DNA of 47,151 nucleotides from an uncultured Mycoplasma sp. (lineage in GTDB: Bacteria; Bacillota_I; Bacilli_A; Mycoplasmatales; Mycoplasmoidaceae). The DNA lies in NCBI GenBank assembly GCA_949285105.1, contig CASDXH010000007.1:1-47151 (forward strand), in the 5' to 3' direction. How positions within the stretch are numbered: position 1 is the first letter of the stretch; each line of letters starts with the position of its first letter. A model generated the notes under the pieces. The model made no database searches and had not been told where the DNA came from. It saw only the letters and a program-made list of their open reading frames with translations. Position numbers and translations under genes: made by a program. This document shows, in pieces, positions 29,642-40,475 of the stretch.

Positions 29642-29650
29642 TTATTGGTT

Positions 29651-29684
29651 TAAAATATCTCAAGTTATAATTGAGGTATTTTTT
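29651..29684 (+). terminator. Terminator of the YfcC-family gene
   Basis: Stem AAATATCTCAA / TTGAGGTATTT with one G-U pair and a 7-base loop, followed by a T-tract. Confidence 0.8.
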
Positions 29685-29776
29685 ATTTTAGATAAAATTA
29701 TTAACTATTTATGGTAATATAGAATATTCATATAGTTTGATATTATGTGAGTAATAATTTATGGGGGTTATTGTTT

Positions 29777-30283
29777 ATGTGAAACAAAGATGAAAAAATG
29801 ATCGAACTTTTAAATACTCACTATAATCTTGAGTTGGCTGCTGCTAATATGTATATTCATTTTTCAACTGTAGCAAACAAACAAGGTTATACTTACACTT
29901 CAGAGTTTTTAAAAGGTATGGCAGATGACAAAATAGAAGCTCATCTATCAAGATTATTTAATTACTTTACTGATCTAGATTTAGAAATAAAGATAAATCA
30001 AAATTCTCTTCCAAGAACTTCTGAATCTAAAACTGTTCATGAAATGGTTAAAGAAATGTTAAGTTTTGAACTTTACTTAAGAAAACATATTAACTACATA
30101 GCTGATTATGCTTTATCTATTAAAGACTATGAATCATTTGAATTTATTCAGTGATTTGTGAAAGATGCTATTAAAGATGTTGGGGATATGGATGATGTAT
30201 TAACTTATATTGATACACCTAACTCAAGTATGTTAACTATTGAAAACAGTATTAGAAGAAAAATGAAAGAAGATAAAGAATAA
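29777..30283 (+). CDS. Ferritin-like protein with degraded ferroxidase site
   Basis: 168 residues, the normal ferritin length. Four-helix-bundle pattern and an early Glu19 in NLELAAANMYIHF fit the ferritin family. Start ATG 29777 has GGGGG 9 bases upstream and is followed by a TGA-Trp; the frame is missed under the standard code. Compared with E. coli FtnA as I recall it, the EExxH motif reads K-I-E-A-H (His56 kept, second Glu lost) and the late EQxxE motif reads D-A-I-K-D. So the diiron site is incomplete. It may store iron using other ligands, bind DNA or have another role. Followed by a terminator. Confidence 0.75.
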
Positions 30284-30308
30284 TTCAAAATAATTAGATC
30301 TAATATAA

Positions 30309-30343
30309 ATGTCTTGTGGTTTTATCCATAGGACATTTTTATT
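30309..30343 (+). terminator. Terminator of the ferritin-like gene
   Basis: Stem ATGTCTTGTGG / CCATAGGACAT with G-U pairs (30309-30319 with 30326-30336), then TTTT-A-TTTT. Confidence 0.8.
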
Positions 30344-30428
30344 TTCCGATAGTAAATAGATGTATGTTGCTATTAACTGATTTTTAATGTTTTTATTAGA
30401 CACTAGTTGTTAAAAACGTTTATTGGAT

Positions 30429-30453
30429 AAAAAAAGAGTCCTAAAGAGGACTC
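30429..30453 (-). terminator. Terminator of thrS
   Basis: Stem GAGTCC / GGACTC (30436-30441 with 30448-30453). On the minus strand it is followed by TTTTTTT. It sits six bases past the thrS stop. Confidence 0.85.
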
Positions 30454-30459
30454 AAGTAA

Positions 30460-32151
30460 TTAATCTTTATCTGATATAGTTTTTAAAAAATATTTTAGAG
30501 AAGAAGTAGTTGTATTTTGTTCTCCATATTTTCTATAAGATATAGTTTTGTTTTTTACTTCTTCATCACCAATGATCAACTGATAAGGAATTTTAGAAGT
30601 TTGACATTCTCTAATCTTTTTAGACATTCTTTCTTCAGAATCATCTAACATTACACGAATGTTATTTTCTTTTAATTCTTTTTGAACTTCTAATGCATAT
30701 TCTAGATGAAATTTATTGTTTACAGGAATTATTGCTATTTGTACTGGCATTAATCAGAATGGAATATTACCTTTAAACTGGCTTAATAGTGTTGCAATAA
30801 ATCTTTCATATGTACCAACTACACCAAAGTGAATTAATACTGGTTCTGATTTTTCATTTTTATCGTTAATATATTCTAATTCAAATCTTTTAGGTAATAA
30901 GAAGTCCAATTGGATAGTTGAAATCGTTATCATCTTTCCAAGATTTGATTTAACTTGGTAATCTATCTTTGGACCATAGAATGCAGCTTCTCCTTTCATT
31001 TCATGAAACTTATAGTTTAATTGCTTTAGTATATTTCTTAATTGTGTTTCAGCCTGTTTTCACATTTTTGGATCATTGTGATATTTTTCTAAATCATCTG
31101 GGTCATGTAGTGAAAGGTCTATTTGATCAATTCTTATTCCCATTTTTTTATGAACAACTTTTAAAATGTTATCAAGTTTAGAAATGACTTTTTCTATATC
31201 ATTTCTTTCACAGAATACATGGCAATCAAACAATTCCATTGCTCTAACACGTTCTAGTCCAATTAAACCACCAGAAGATTCATATCTGTGAAGTTTTGAA
31301 TTTTCACAATAATATAAAGGTAGTTCTCTATATGAATGTGGTTCTTGTTTATAAACCATCATGTGGTGAGGACAAGTCATTGGTCTTAAAATAAATGTTT
31401 CATTATCAACAGATATTGGAGGGAAATTATTTTCTTTATAATGATCTCAATGACCTGAAGTTATGTAAAGTTCTTTACTTCCAAGAATAGGAGTGTCTAA
31501 GAATTTAAAGTTTTCTAAGCTAAATGTTTTTTCCAAAAAGTTTCTTATTTGGTTTTTAATAATTTGACCATTAGGTAATCATATTGGAAGGCCTTGACCT
31601 ACAAGTGTGTCAAATGTAAATATTTTCATATCTTGACCAATTTTTCTGTGATCACTTTCTCTTTGCTCAATTAAGAATTTTTCATATTCTTCTAAATCTT
31701 TTTTATCTTCAAAAGCTACATACATTATTCTTGTAAGTTGTTTGTTTTTTGAATCGTTTTTTCAATATGATCCACCTATGTTAATTAGTTTGTAGAACTT
31801 AACTTTATTAACGTTGTCATTTATATCTTTGTAAGAAACGTTTTCAAAGTCTTCACCTATTTTTATATAAATAATATCTTTATTTTCTTTTGATATTTCT
31901 TTTTGGAATTGGTTTTCTTTTGATAGTTTTTTAATTACTTCAATTTTAGAACCAGAAGCAATTACTTTTTTCATTATTTTTTCAATTTCTTTAAAATCGT
32001 TAATTGATATTTTTTGTTTTGATTCAAAGTCTACATAACCACCATGTTCGTGAAAACCTAAATCAGCATAATTTATATCCCCATAAATTTTTTGCAAACT
32101 TTTGAATAAAATTTGCCCACAAGTGTTATTTAATTTCTTATTAATTTTCAT
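30460..32151 (-). CDS. thrS: Threonyl-tRNA synthetase without an intact editing site
   Basis: 563 residues with five or more TGA-Trp codons; shorter than the usual 640 because the TGS domain is absent. The catalytic core is normal: zinc ligands in [14 protein letters not shown] and [11 protein letters not shown], motif 2 HRYESSG, and an anticodon-binding domain at the end. The N-terminal editing domain has lost its key motifs: HxxxH reads N9-T-C-G-Q13 and the DLCxGPH region is missing before IGGSYW. AAGGA stands before the ATG. Loss of ThrRS editing is reported for some mycoplasmas. Monocistronic. Confidence 0.92.
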
Positions 32152-32256
32152 ATTTTTTCCTTGTTGTGCTTTTTACTAATAGACAAGTTAATTTTAATAC
32201 AAATTAGTAATAATATAATTAAACTTGTATATATTGTGTTATATTTAAGTATCAAA

Positions 32257-32289
32257 ATACATATATATTTTTATACATATATATTTTTT
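32257..32289 (+). repeat. Two tandem 16-bp repeats upstream of degV
   Basis: ATACATATATATTTTT occurs twice in direct succession (32257-32272 and 32273-32288). They end ten bases before the degV ribosome site. Confidence 0.7.
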
Positions 32290-32308
32290 ATATTTTTTGG
32301 GGGATTTT

Positions 32309-33181
32309 ATGAGTATGAAAAAATATGCTTTCATTGTTGACTCTTCTGTTGCATATGTAGATGAAATTGCTAACAATCCAGATATATATAAAGTTTGTTT
32401 TGATATTACAGATAGTGAAAATAAAACATATGAAGATAACGAAAAAGACATAACTGCTAATGAGATAATTGAAAAATTCTCTAGAGGAATCCTTTTTAAA
32501 ACAAATGCAGTTTCTCCTGGTAAAGTTATGGTTTTGTTAGAAGATTTAATTAATGAATATGAAAACATATTTGTATTTACAATCTCAAGTGGATTATCAA
32601 GTTACTATGATAATGTTAAATACTTTGAAGAAGAACATGAATTTAAAGGTAAAGTTCACATCATTGATACCTCAGAAATAGGATATGGAATTACTCACAT
32701 AGTTTTAGAATCAAAAAGGATGCTTGATGACAATGCAAGCATTGAGCAAGTTATTGATTATGCAAAGAATGCATACAAAAAAAACTTTACTATGTTGAGT
32801 TGTGAATCATGAACTCCACTAGCTAAAAGTGGTAGAGCACCATCAGCTGTTGCTAAATTATTAAACATAGCTAAAACAAAACCAATTATTCATTTTTATG
32901 TAAAAAATAAATTGGGTGGTGTAGCTAAAAGTTTTGAATCTACAATCAAAAAAATAATTGCGGCATTTGATAAAGCATTCAATAGCCCAAGAGGATCTAA
33001 AATTGCATCTGTAGTTTTCTATAACAATAACATTGATAATGATCATGCAGAGTTTGCAAGAAAAACATTAAGTAATTCATTAGAATTTCCTATAAATAAT
33101 ATTATTGAAAATACAAGTCCAAATTTAGTATTAGTTTATACAGCTAATAAATCATTTGGTATACATATAAGGGTTAAATAA
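32309..33181 (+). CDS. DegV family fatty-acid-binding protein
   Basis: 290 residues. The start VDSSV gives the family's first strand-loop; FTISSGLSSYYDN contains the Ser loop that contacts the fatty-acid carboxylate; SGRAPSAVAKLLNIAKTKPI (shown in part: KSGRAP) and GIHIRVK at the end fit the DegV fold. Such proteins present fatty acids to the FakA kinase. ATG 32309 has GGGGGA five bases upstream; an in-frame TTG 12 bases earlier is less likely. One TGA-Trp codon. fakA is not in the window. Confidence 0.88.
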
Positions 33182-33199
33182 TTATTTAGGGTTTAGATT

Positions 33200-33874
33200 A
33201 TGAGTAAGTTCGCAGATATTTCTTTATCCACTACTAGGGTTAAAAAATATAAATCATATAGGTTAGAAATTAAAAAAGACTATGAAGCTTATAACAAAAA
33301 AATAGAGGAAAAAGATGAACTTAAACTAATTGAAAAAAAAATTAAAAAAATTGATCCAAACTTAATTATTAAAAATAAAGAATTAGATTTCTTCATGGAT
33401 GTAATTGTTAACGAAGTTAATGACCATGGCTATATTAAAGAAGCTATATATTTAATTACAAGTATTAAAAATAATAAGCTTCAAGAAATACTTGAGAAAA
33501 CAGAAACCCTAGAAATGAATTCGACAAATCATGACCCTTCTTTTGATAAGAAGGGTAACATTACATCTGAATGACTTAAGTCATCAGATGTTTATAATAA
33601 GTTGTTAGAAATTAAAAAATGACATGACTTTTCAGCTGATAACTTTCAGCAAATAAAACTAAATATTCAAGAAAATCTATTTAGATTTAAGGATGCATTA
33701 TATAATACTCAAAATCCTAATTTTGTAAAAAATGCATTTCCCAAAAAGATTGTTACAACTAAGTTGTGAAAAAATAAAAATAATAAAAAAGTTTTTTTTG
33801 TTTTAGTAACTTGTTTCTTAGTTAGTATGTTTGCTGTTATTTTATTTCTAATATTGTTTTTAACAGGAGCTTAA
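33200..33874 (+). CDS. Tail-anchored protein of unknown function
   Basis: 224 residues. The first 195 are hydrophilic and mostly helical, with a Lys/Glu coiled-coil stretch (about 20-55). The last 25 form one strong membrane helix (VFFVLVTCFLVSMFAVILFL), ending LTGA, so the protein should be anchored by its tail with the bulk in the cytoplasm. GGGTTTAG precedes the ATG. It ends one base before the cmk start, so it probably shares transcription with cmk and der. Two TGA-Trp codons lie in the middle. No family recognised. Confidence 0.7.
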
Positions 33875-33875
33875 T

Positions 33876-34523
33876 ATGACTTATAAAATAGCAATAGATG
33901 GACCAGCTGGAAGTGGTAAGTCAACTGTTTCTAAAATAATAGCTAACCAGCAAAATTTAACATTTGTATCAACGGGTTATTTTTTTAGAGCGTATGCACT
34001 TATTTTAAAAAACAATGACAAAATAAACTCTTCTGAAAATGAACAATTAGAAATAATAAATAACCATGCAATTGACATATCTGATGACAAACTTTTTATT
34101 AATGGTGTTGATTCAACAAACGAAATTAAAAATTCTGAAATATCTGAATTAGCTTCTATTTTAGCAACTAAAAAACGCATAAGAGAAATCGCTAAAGAAG
34201 CTCAAAAACAAATTGCTGTTAAAAAAGACGTAATAATGGACGGAAGAGATATTGGTACAGTTATAATGCCTGATGCCAATCTCAAAATATATCTAGTTGC
34301 TTCTATTAAAGAAAGAGCAAAAAGAAGAACAAAAGAACTTAAAGAACTTAATGAAAATACAAGTTATATTAAAGTATGATTGGATATCTTTAAAAGAGAT
34401 TGAAATGATAAACATAGAAAAATAGCACCTCTTAAAAAAGCTAGCGATGCTATTGTTGTAAAAACAAATAATAAATCAATAAATGATGTTGTAGCTGAAA
34501 TTACAAATTATATAAAAAGATAA
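33876..34523 (+). CDS. cmk: Cytidylate kinase
   Basis: 215 residues. Phosphorylates CMP and dCMP with ATP. P-loop GPAGSGKST (residues 9-17), TGYFFRA (usual form TGxxYRA, Tyr replaced by Phe), and [12 protein letters not shown] (usual GRDIGT) are visible; LID-type Arg residues follow ([10 protein letters not shown]). Two TGA-Trp codons. AGGAG lies before the ATG. It overlaps nothing but starts directly after the tail-anchored gene. cmk-der adjacency is common in Mollicutes. Confidence 0.95.
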
Positions 34524-34543
34524 TTTTTAAAAAAGGATTGAAT

Positions 34544-35875
34544 ATGTTAACTGTTGCTATAGTTGGAAAACCAAATGTTGGTAAGTCTACTCTGTTTAAT
34601 AGAATAGTCAAAAAAAATAAATCTATTGTTGATGATACTCCTGGAGTTACAAGAGATAGAATTTATTGTCAAGCAGAGTGACTTACTAGAAATTTTTATT
34701 TAATTGATACAGGTGGTCTAACAGTTAAAGATTTCAGCTTTAAAAAAGAAATTGAGTTACAAGTTAACTATGCAATCCAGGAAGCTAATGTAATAGTTTT
34801 TCTAATATCTGCTAAAGATGGTATTAATAGTGATGACCAATATGTTGCTAAACTTTTAAAAAAGTATGCAAAAGATAAAAAAATTATTTTAGTCGTAAAT
34901 AAAAGCGAATCAAAAGAAGCAAGTAAAAATGAAAATGACTATTATAAGTTTGGTTTTGGAAAACCATTTTTTATTTCAAGTTCTCATGGTATTGGTGTAG
35001 GAGATTTATTAGATCAAATTATTTCATTAGATTCTAATGTTGTATTAGAAAACGATTCATTTAAATTCTGTATTATTGGAAAACCAAATGTTGGTAAATC
35101 TTCTCTTGTAAATTGTATTTTAAGAGAAGATAGAGTCATTGTAAGTGATGTTGCAGGAACAACGCTTGATGCTATTGATACTAATTTCAAACGTAATAAA
35201 GAAATATTTACTATTATTGATACAGCAGGAATAAGAAAAAAATCAAAGATTGGAGAGGGTCTTGAAAAATATGCCTTCTTAAGAGTTGAACAATCAATAA
35301 AAAGAAGTAATTTAATTATTATTCTTTTAGATGGCAGTAATGACTTTACAGAACAAGATGAAATAATTGCAGGACTAGCATTTAAAGCAAACATTCCTTG
35401 CATCATTGCTGTTAACAAATGAGATGCTGTAAAAAAAGATGAAAAGACAATGAACCAATTCATCAAAATAATTAAAATTAAATTTCAATTCATTCACTAT
35501 GCACCAATCATTTTTATAAGTGCAAAAGAAAACAAAAGAATTGACGATCTATTTGATGAAATAATTAATATTAAAAAAACATTAGAGAAAAAAGTTTCAT
35601 CAAGTGCATTAACGGACACAATCTTAAGAGCACAGATGTTAAACAACCCCCCATCATTTAAAGGCGGAAGAATAAAAATAAATTATGTGACTCAAGTAGA
35701 AAGTCAAATACCAACATTTGTACTATTTTGTAATAATCCTGATTATTTACATTTTAGTTATGCTAGATATTTAGAAAATGAAATAAGAGAAAAATTTGGT
35801 TATAATAATGTTCCAATGACTTTATACTTTAAATCTAAAACATCAGAAATAAGAAACAAAAAGGAGATTATATAA
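34544..35875 (+). CDS. der: Ribosome-associated GTPase Der (EngA)
   Basis: 443 residues, with two tandem GTPase domains and a KH-like C-terminal domain. Domain 1: [22 protein letters not shown]4 as NKSE. Domain 2: [20 protein letters not shown]4 NKWD (Trp from TGA). The C-terminal [11 protein letters not shown] is the KH signature. Domain 1 has Glu where the guanine-recognising Asp of NKxD is expected. AAAGG lies before the ATG. Required for 50S assembly. It joins gpsA with no gap. Confidence 0.95.
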
Positions 35876-36886
35876 ATGGCCAAGATATCTATATTAGGAA
35901 CAGGGGCATGAGCTACAGCACTTGGTTGTTGTTTATCTTATAACAACCATGAAATACATATGTTAGGTATTGATCAAAAAGAGGTTAATGATATTAACTC
36001 TGGAACAAATAAAAAATATTTTGGTGATGCAAAATTATTCTCAAGCCTTTCAGCAAGCACTGATATTGCAGAATCTCTTAAAGGATCAAAAATTATATTA
36101 ATAGCTGTACCTTCTACTGTAATTGTTGATGTTTTAGAAAAAGTTAAACCATTATTAAACAAAAAGAATCATTATTTATTTATTAATGTGGCAAAAGGTT
36201 TAGATCAAAATACAAATGATGTTTGAAGTAAAACAATTCGTAAAACACTAAAAAGTTTTAATGTTGATCTTGTTACAATTATTGGTCCATCATTTGCAAT
36301 AGATGTATTTAACAAAAAACCTACTGTAGTAAATGTTGTTTCCAAAAAACAAGAAGTCGCTAAAAAAGCTGCTGCTCTATTTAATTCATCATTTTTTAAA
36401 GTGGTGCCAATTAAAGATGAAATTGGCGCACAAGTTCTTGCAGCTTTAAAAAACCTTTTAGCAATTGCAATTGGGATATCACAAGAAAACCATGATTCAA
36501 TAAACACAATCTCTGCATTGCTAACTCAAGGTGTTTCTGAAATTCAATTAATAAGTAAGTTCATGGGAGCAAAGGATAAAACAATTCTTTCTTTTTGTGG
36601 AATTGGAGATATCTTTTTAACTTGCACATCTGATAAATCTAGAAACTTTACATTTGGTAGAGAAATATTTAGAGACGGTGTTAATAAAGTAATTAATGAA
36701 AACAAAAAGACAGTTGAAGGATATAAAGTATATCCTGTTGTTTCAAAAATTATTAATGCAAATGATCTTGATACTCCTATCTTCAAATTGATAATTAAAG
36801 TATTATCAAATAAGTTAGATCCAAAAAACTTTGTATCAACTGTATTAGAGGAACTAATGAAAAGTAATAATAAAGTTGATAATTAA
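35876..36886 (+). CDS. gpsA: Glycerol-3-phosphate dehydrogenase [NAD(P)+]
   Basis: 336 residues. Makes sn-glycerol-3-phosphate from DHAP for phospholipid synthesis. N-terminal Rossmann motif ILGTGAWATAL (Trp from TGA), NVAKGLD, IGPSFAIDV, and the catalytic ALKNLLAIAIG region with the family Lys are present. The ATG directly follows the der stop (TAA-ATG). AAAGGAG lies about 8 bases upstream. It is the last gene before a strong bidirectional terminator. Confidence 0.95.
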
Positions 36887-36897
36887 TAATGTAATTA

Positions 36898-36953
36898 AAA
36901 AACCTATAACTTTACTAAGTGATTTTCCTAGTTTGGTTATAGGTTTTTAATTT
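36898..36953. terminator. Bidirectional terminator between gpsA and cdaA
   Basis: Perfect 13-bp stem AAAAACCTATAAC / GTTATAGGTTTTT (36898-36910 with 36936-36948) with T-tracts on both strands; serves two convergent genes. Confidence 0.9.
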
Positions 36954-36957
36954 TTAA

Positions 36958-37548
36958 TTAAAGTACGCTATTTAATAAGTCATTTACTGAATTTTTATCT
37001 TGCCCCATATTGTGAAGTTTACCTTTTTGTGTATATGAAATATTTCCTGTAGTTTCACTAACTATGAATGCAATTGCATCTGTTACCTCAGTTATACCAA
37101 GTCCTGCTCTATGTCTTGAACCATACTTTAGATCTATAGAGTTTTTTGAAATAGGAAGGTAACAAGAAATTGATTTAATTTTATTGTTTGAAACAATAAC
37201 AGCTCCATCATGGAATGATGCACTTTTGTTTGAGAATACTGATATAAGGAATTCTGGTGAGAAAGGCGCATCTACTTTAAAACCAGTTTCTTCATATAAA
37301 CTTAGTGTGTTGTTTTTTTCAATAACAATTAAACCACCAATTTTTCTACTACTTAAGTAGAAAAGAGTTTCATGCAAAGATTTGACTAGTAATTCCTTGT
37401 CCTCTTTTGAAAGGAGATTAGACTTATTCTTATTAGTTTTAAAACCGAAATTTTGTCTTGATTTTCAAACATATAAAATAAAGAACACAAACATTATAGT
37501 TATCATTATGAATGATATTAAAACAATAATGAATGTTGGACTTCCCAT
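36958..37548 (-). CDS. cdaM: Diadenylate cyclase with one membrane helix (CdaM-like)
   Basis: 196 residues. One N-terminal membrane helix (about residues 5-28, ending with a TGA-Trp) is followed by a DAC domain that makes c-di-AMP from two ATP. Signature residues are in SFHDGAVIV (DGA) and SRHRAGLGIT (RHR). Three-helix CdaA is usual in Firmicutes; the single-helix short form was described from M. pneumoniae as CdaM. AAAGGAG lies about 11 bases before the ATG. It is monocistronic here, not beside cdaR or glmM. In mollicutes c-di-AMP controls potassium uptake. Confidence 0.88.
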
Positions 37549-37858
37549 AATATACTAAACTCCTTTCAAAATCTAACATCATTATATTAATATATTTAAT
37601 AATTTAACTCAATAGATAAATATAAAAAAGTGTTGATTTTTGCTAAAAATTGTGTAAAATATCTAAATTTTGTGATATTAAGACATCTTTAATCTATTTT
37701 TTAGTTATGAGTTATTAAAAATTTAAAACTATTTTGAAAAGAAAAATTTGTTTGTTTTCTAGTTTCAAAATTTGCCAATCATAAAATTATTATTAGTTTT
37801 TATGAAGTTTTAAAAGATTTAATTTTATTTTGTTCCATATTGGCATTTTCTATATGTA
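37549..37858. other. Gap between cdaM and RNase J genes
   Basis: About 300 A/T-rich bases. No protein frame is seen. It must hold the cdaM promoter on the minus strand (ATTATA at 37581-37586 reads TATAAT there). On the plus strand a promoter-like pair, TTGATT (37633-37638) and TAAAAT (37655-37660) with a 16-base spacer, points at the end of the RNase J gene with no gene behind it. Confidence 0.4.
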
Positions 37859-37890
37859 TAAAAAAATGAGCCACGAATAACATGACTCAT
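37859..37890 (-). terminator. Terminator of the RNase J gene
   Basis: Stem ATGAGCCA / TGACTCAT (37866-37873 with 37883-37890, one G-U). On the minus strand it is followed by TTTTTT. Confidence 0.75.
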
Positions 37891-37895
37891 AATTT

Positions 37896-40475
37896 CTATC
37901 TTTCAAAAATTGTAGTTAATACAACTGGTCTTTTCTTTTTGTTTTTTCAAATGAAGAAGTGAATTGTTTTTCTAACAATATCTGTAATCTCGTTATCTGA
38001 AAGATTTGGATTAACTTTCATTTGTTTTTCAATTTCATCTTTAATACTATATGACATCTTTGCAATTAATGGGGCTGATTGTTTTGCATAGAAACATCCA
38101 CGAGTATTAATCATAGGATTTAAACATAATGAGTTATTATTTTTGTCTTTTAAGATTATTACATTAAATACTCCATCTTCTGATAATCATCTTCTATCTT
38201 CTATAAGTTTTAAAGTTTTTTTAGAAGTTAATTTTTTATCAATAAGAATTGCTGAAGCATCTACACATTGTTTTGTTGGAGTTAATACATGGTTTTTTAA
38301 TTCTATTTTTTGACCATTTCTTAATATGAAGATATTTTCAGGATCATAACCTATGTCAATTGCGTTGTTTTTCATTGACTTTAACATTTTAGACTCACCG
38401 TGAATTGGAACAACATATTTAGCATTAACTAATTTCATCATCATTTGTTGTTCTTGTTTTGTAGCGTGCCCTGATGCATGGATTTTATAATTTGGTGAGT
38501 GTTGGATTACATTAACCCCAAGTTTAAATAATTTATTTACAAGTAATTCAACGCTTTTAAAATTTCCAGGGATTGGGTTAGATGAAAGAATTATTGTATC
38601 CTGTGGTTTTAAAGGAACTTTTTGATATGTTCCTTCAGCCATTAAATTAAGAGCAGCCATTTCTTCTCCTTGTGATCCTGTTAATACTACAAGAACTTCT
38701 TTATCGGGAGTTGACTGAATTTCTTTACTTGAAATTAAATCTGTATCATTAAGTTTTAAATATCCTACTTTACGAGAAGTTTTGATATTTGATTCCATAC
38801 TTCTACCCATGATGCATATTTTTCTATTAAGGTTAATTGCCTTTTCTATTATTGTTTCAATTCTTCCTAAGTTAGAAGCAAATGTTGCAACAAAAACCCT
38901 ACCTGTAGATATCTTGATTAAATATTCAATATTTTTAATTATGTTGTCTTCTGTTTCACTAAAACCTGGAGAATCACTGTTTGTTGATTCGGCAAGGAAT
39001 ACATCAACTTTACGGTTAGACATTTCTACAATTTTGTGAATATTTGTATCATCTGTATATTTACCAAAATCAAATCTATAGTCACCAGCACTTACTATAT
39101 TTCCATTTGGCGTTTGTAAACACAATCCAAAACAATCTGGAATTGAGTGACATACTCTAAAGAAATCTATATCGAAATATTTTGTTTTAAGAACTGTGTC
39201 ATCATTGAATGTTAATATTTCTGGGACTTTGATTTCCTTAAATTCGCCCAGTCTTCTTTTTATTAATTCAGCCGCTAATAAAGGAGCGTATATTTTTTCA
39301 ACTTCTACTTCTTGAAGAAGATAAGGAATACCACCAATGTGATCTTCATGACCATGAGTAATAATAAGGTAATTAATTTTTTGGTTATTATCTTTAAAGT
39401 AATCGAAGTTTGGAATAATACCATTGAAACCTAACATATCAGAAGATGCAAATTTGATACCACTATCAACAACTATAGTTTCTTCGTTGTGTTCTACAAC
39501 ATAAGTGTTTTTACCAATTTCATCTAGACCACCAAGAGCAAATATGTAAGTTGAATCTTTTTTGTTATTGTTTTTATTATCAATTACAAATTCTTTATTG
39601 TAGTTATAGTTTACAGCTTCTTCTGGTTCTACATCTATTAGTACATTTTTAGTTTGCTCTTTGTTTTCTGAGTTGTTGTTTCTAAAATTAGACTCAATAT
39701 TTCTATTTAGATTTTTGTTGCTGTGTTTTTTGTTCTCATATTCTTTTTTATTAAATGATGATTCTTCTTTTTGATCTTCACATGAATCATTGTTTTCGTC
39801 GTATTTTATTTCTTCTTGTTCTTGATCATCTTGTTCTTTTGAATCATAACCTATTTCTTGTTTTAATTCATTGTATTCATCTTCATAATCATTTGAGAAT
39901 TTATAATCTTCATAATTTATGTCTTGATCATCTTCAATATTATCATTATCTAAATAATCTACATCTAAATCATAATCATCATTATAGTTTTCTTCGTTTT
40001 GCTCTTCTTCTTCAAAGTAGTCATTTTTCTTACTGCTTTTTTGCAAATCAATTTTATTTTTATTAATGATTTTTTCAGCTTCATCTGAATCTATTTCAAA
40101 TTCTTCATCAGAATTTTCTTCTTCTATAAATTGGTTATCTGATTGGCGATCTTGTTCTATGAATTCTTCTTCATCATCTTTATTAAGTTTTAAGTCTTCT
40201 TTATTTGATGCAAGAATTTCTTCTACCTCATCATCATTTAATTCTTCATCTATATATGAATCTTCTTGCGAATTTTGATTTTGATTATCTAGTTCATACT
40301 CTTCATTAACATCTTCTTCTTCATCTTCTGATTCTTCCATTCCAGATAATATTTTTTCTATTTCTTCATCCATTTCAGATTCATCTATTTCATTTTCATT
40401 AGATTCATTTTCATCTTTGTCATAATGATTTTCGTTACTTGAAAAAACATATAAAAAGTCTTTATTGTTATACAT
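37896..40475 (-). CDS. rnj: Ribonuclease J with a long acidic N-terminal extension
   Basis: 859 residues against about 555 for typical RNase J. Residues 1 to about 300 are an unfolded tail packed with Glu, Asp, Asn, Ser and Gln. From about 305 the enzyme is complete: FALGGLDEIGKN, metal motif THGHEDHIGG, GDYRFDF, ESTNSDSPG, GSQGEEMAALN, and the beta-CASP motifs ASGHA and IPIHGE-type VPIHGE, then the C-terminal domain. Two TGA-Trp codons near the end carry the frame past 38187. AGGAG stands 7 bases before the ATG. Processes and decays mRNA. The tail is the only reason for the excess length. Confidence 0.92.

Noticed and set aside
32297-32308. TTG start for degV four codons upstream
   Set aside because: The GGGGGA ribosome site lies inside this extension and is properly spaced for ATG 32309.
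39755-40278. Plus-strand frames rich in His/Leu/Asn or Ser opposite the RNase J tail
   Set aside because: They mirror the acidic low-complexity codons (GAA, GAT) of the minus-strand gene and have no start signals.
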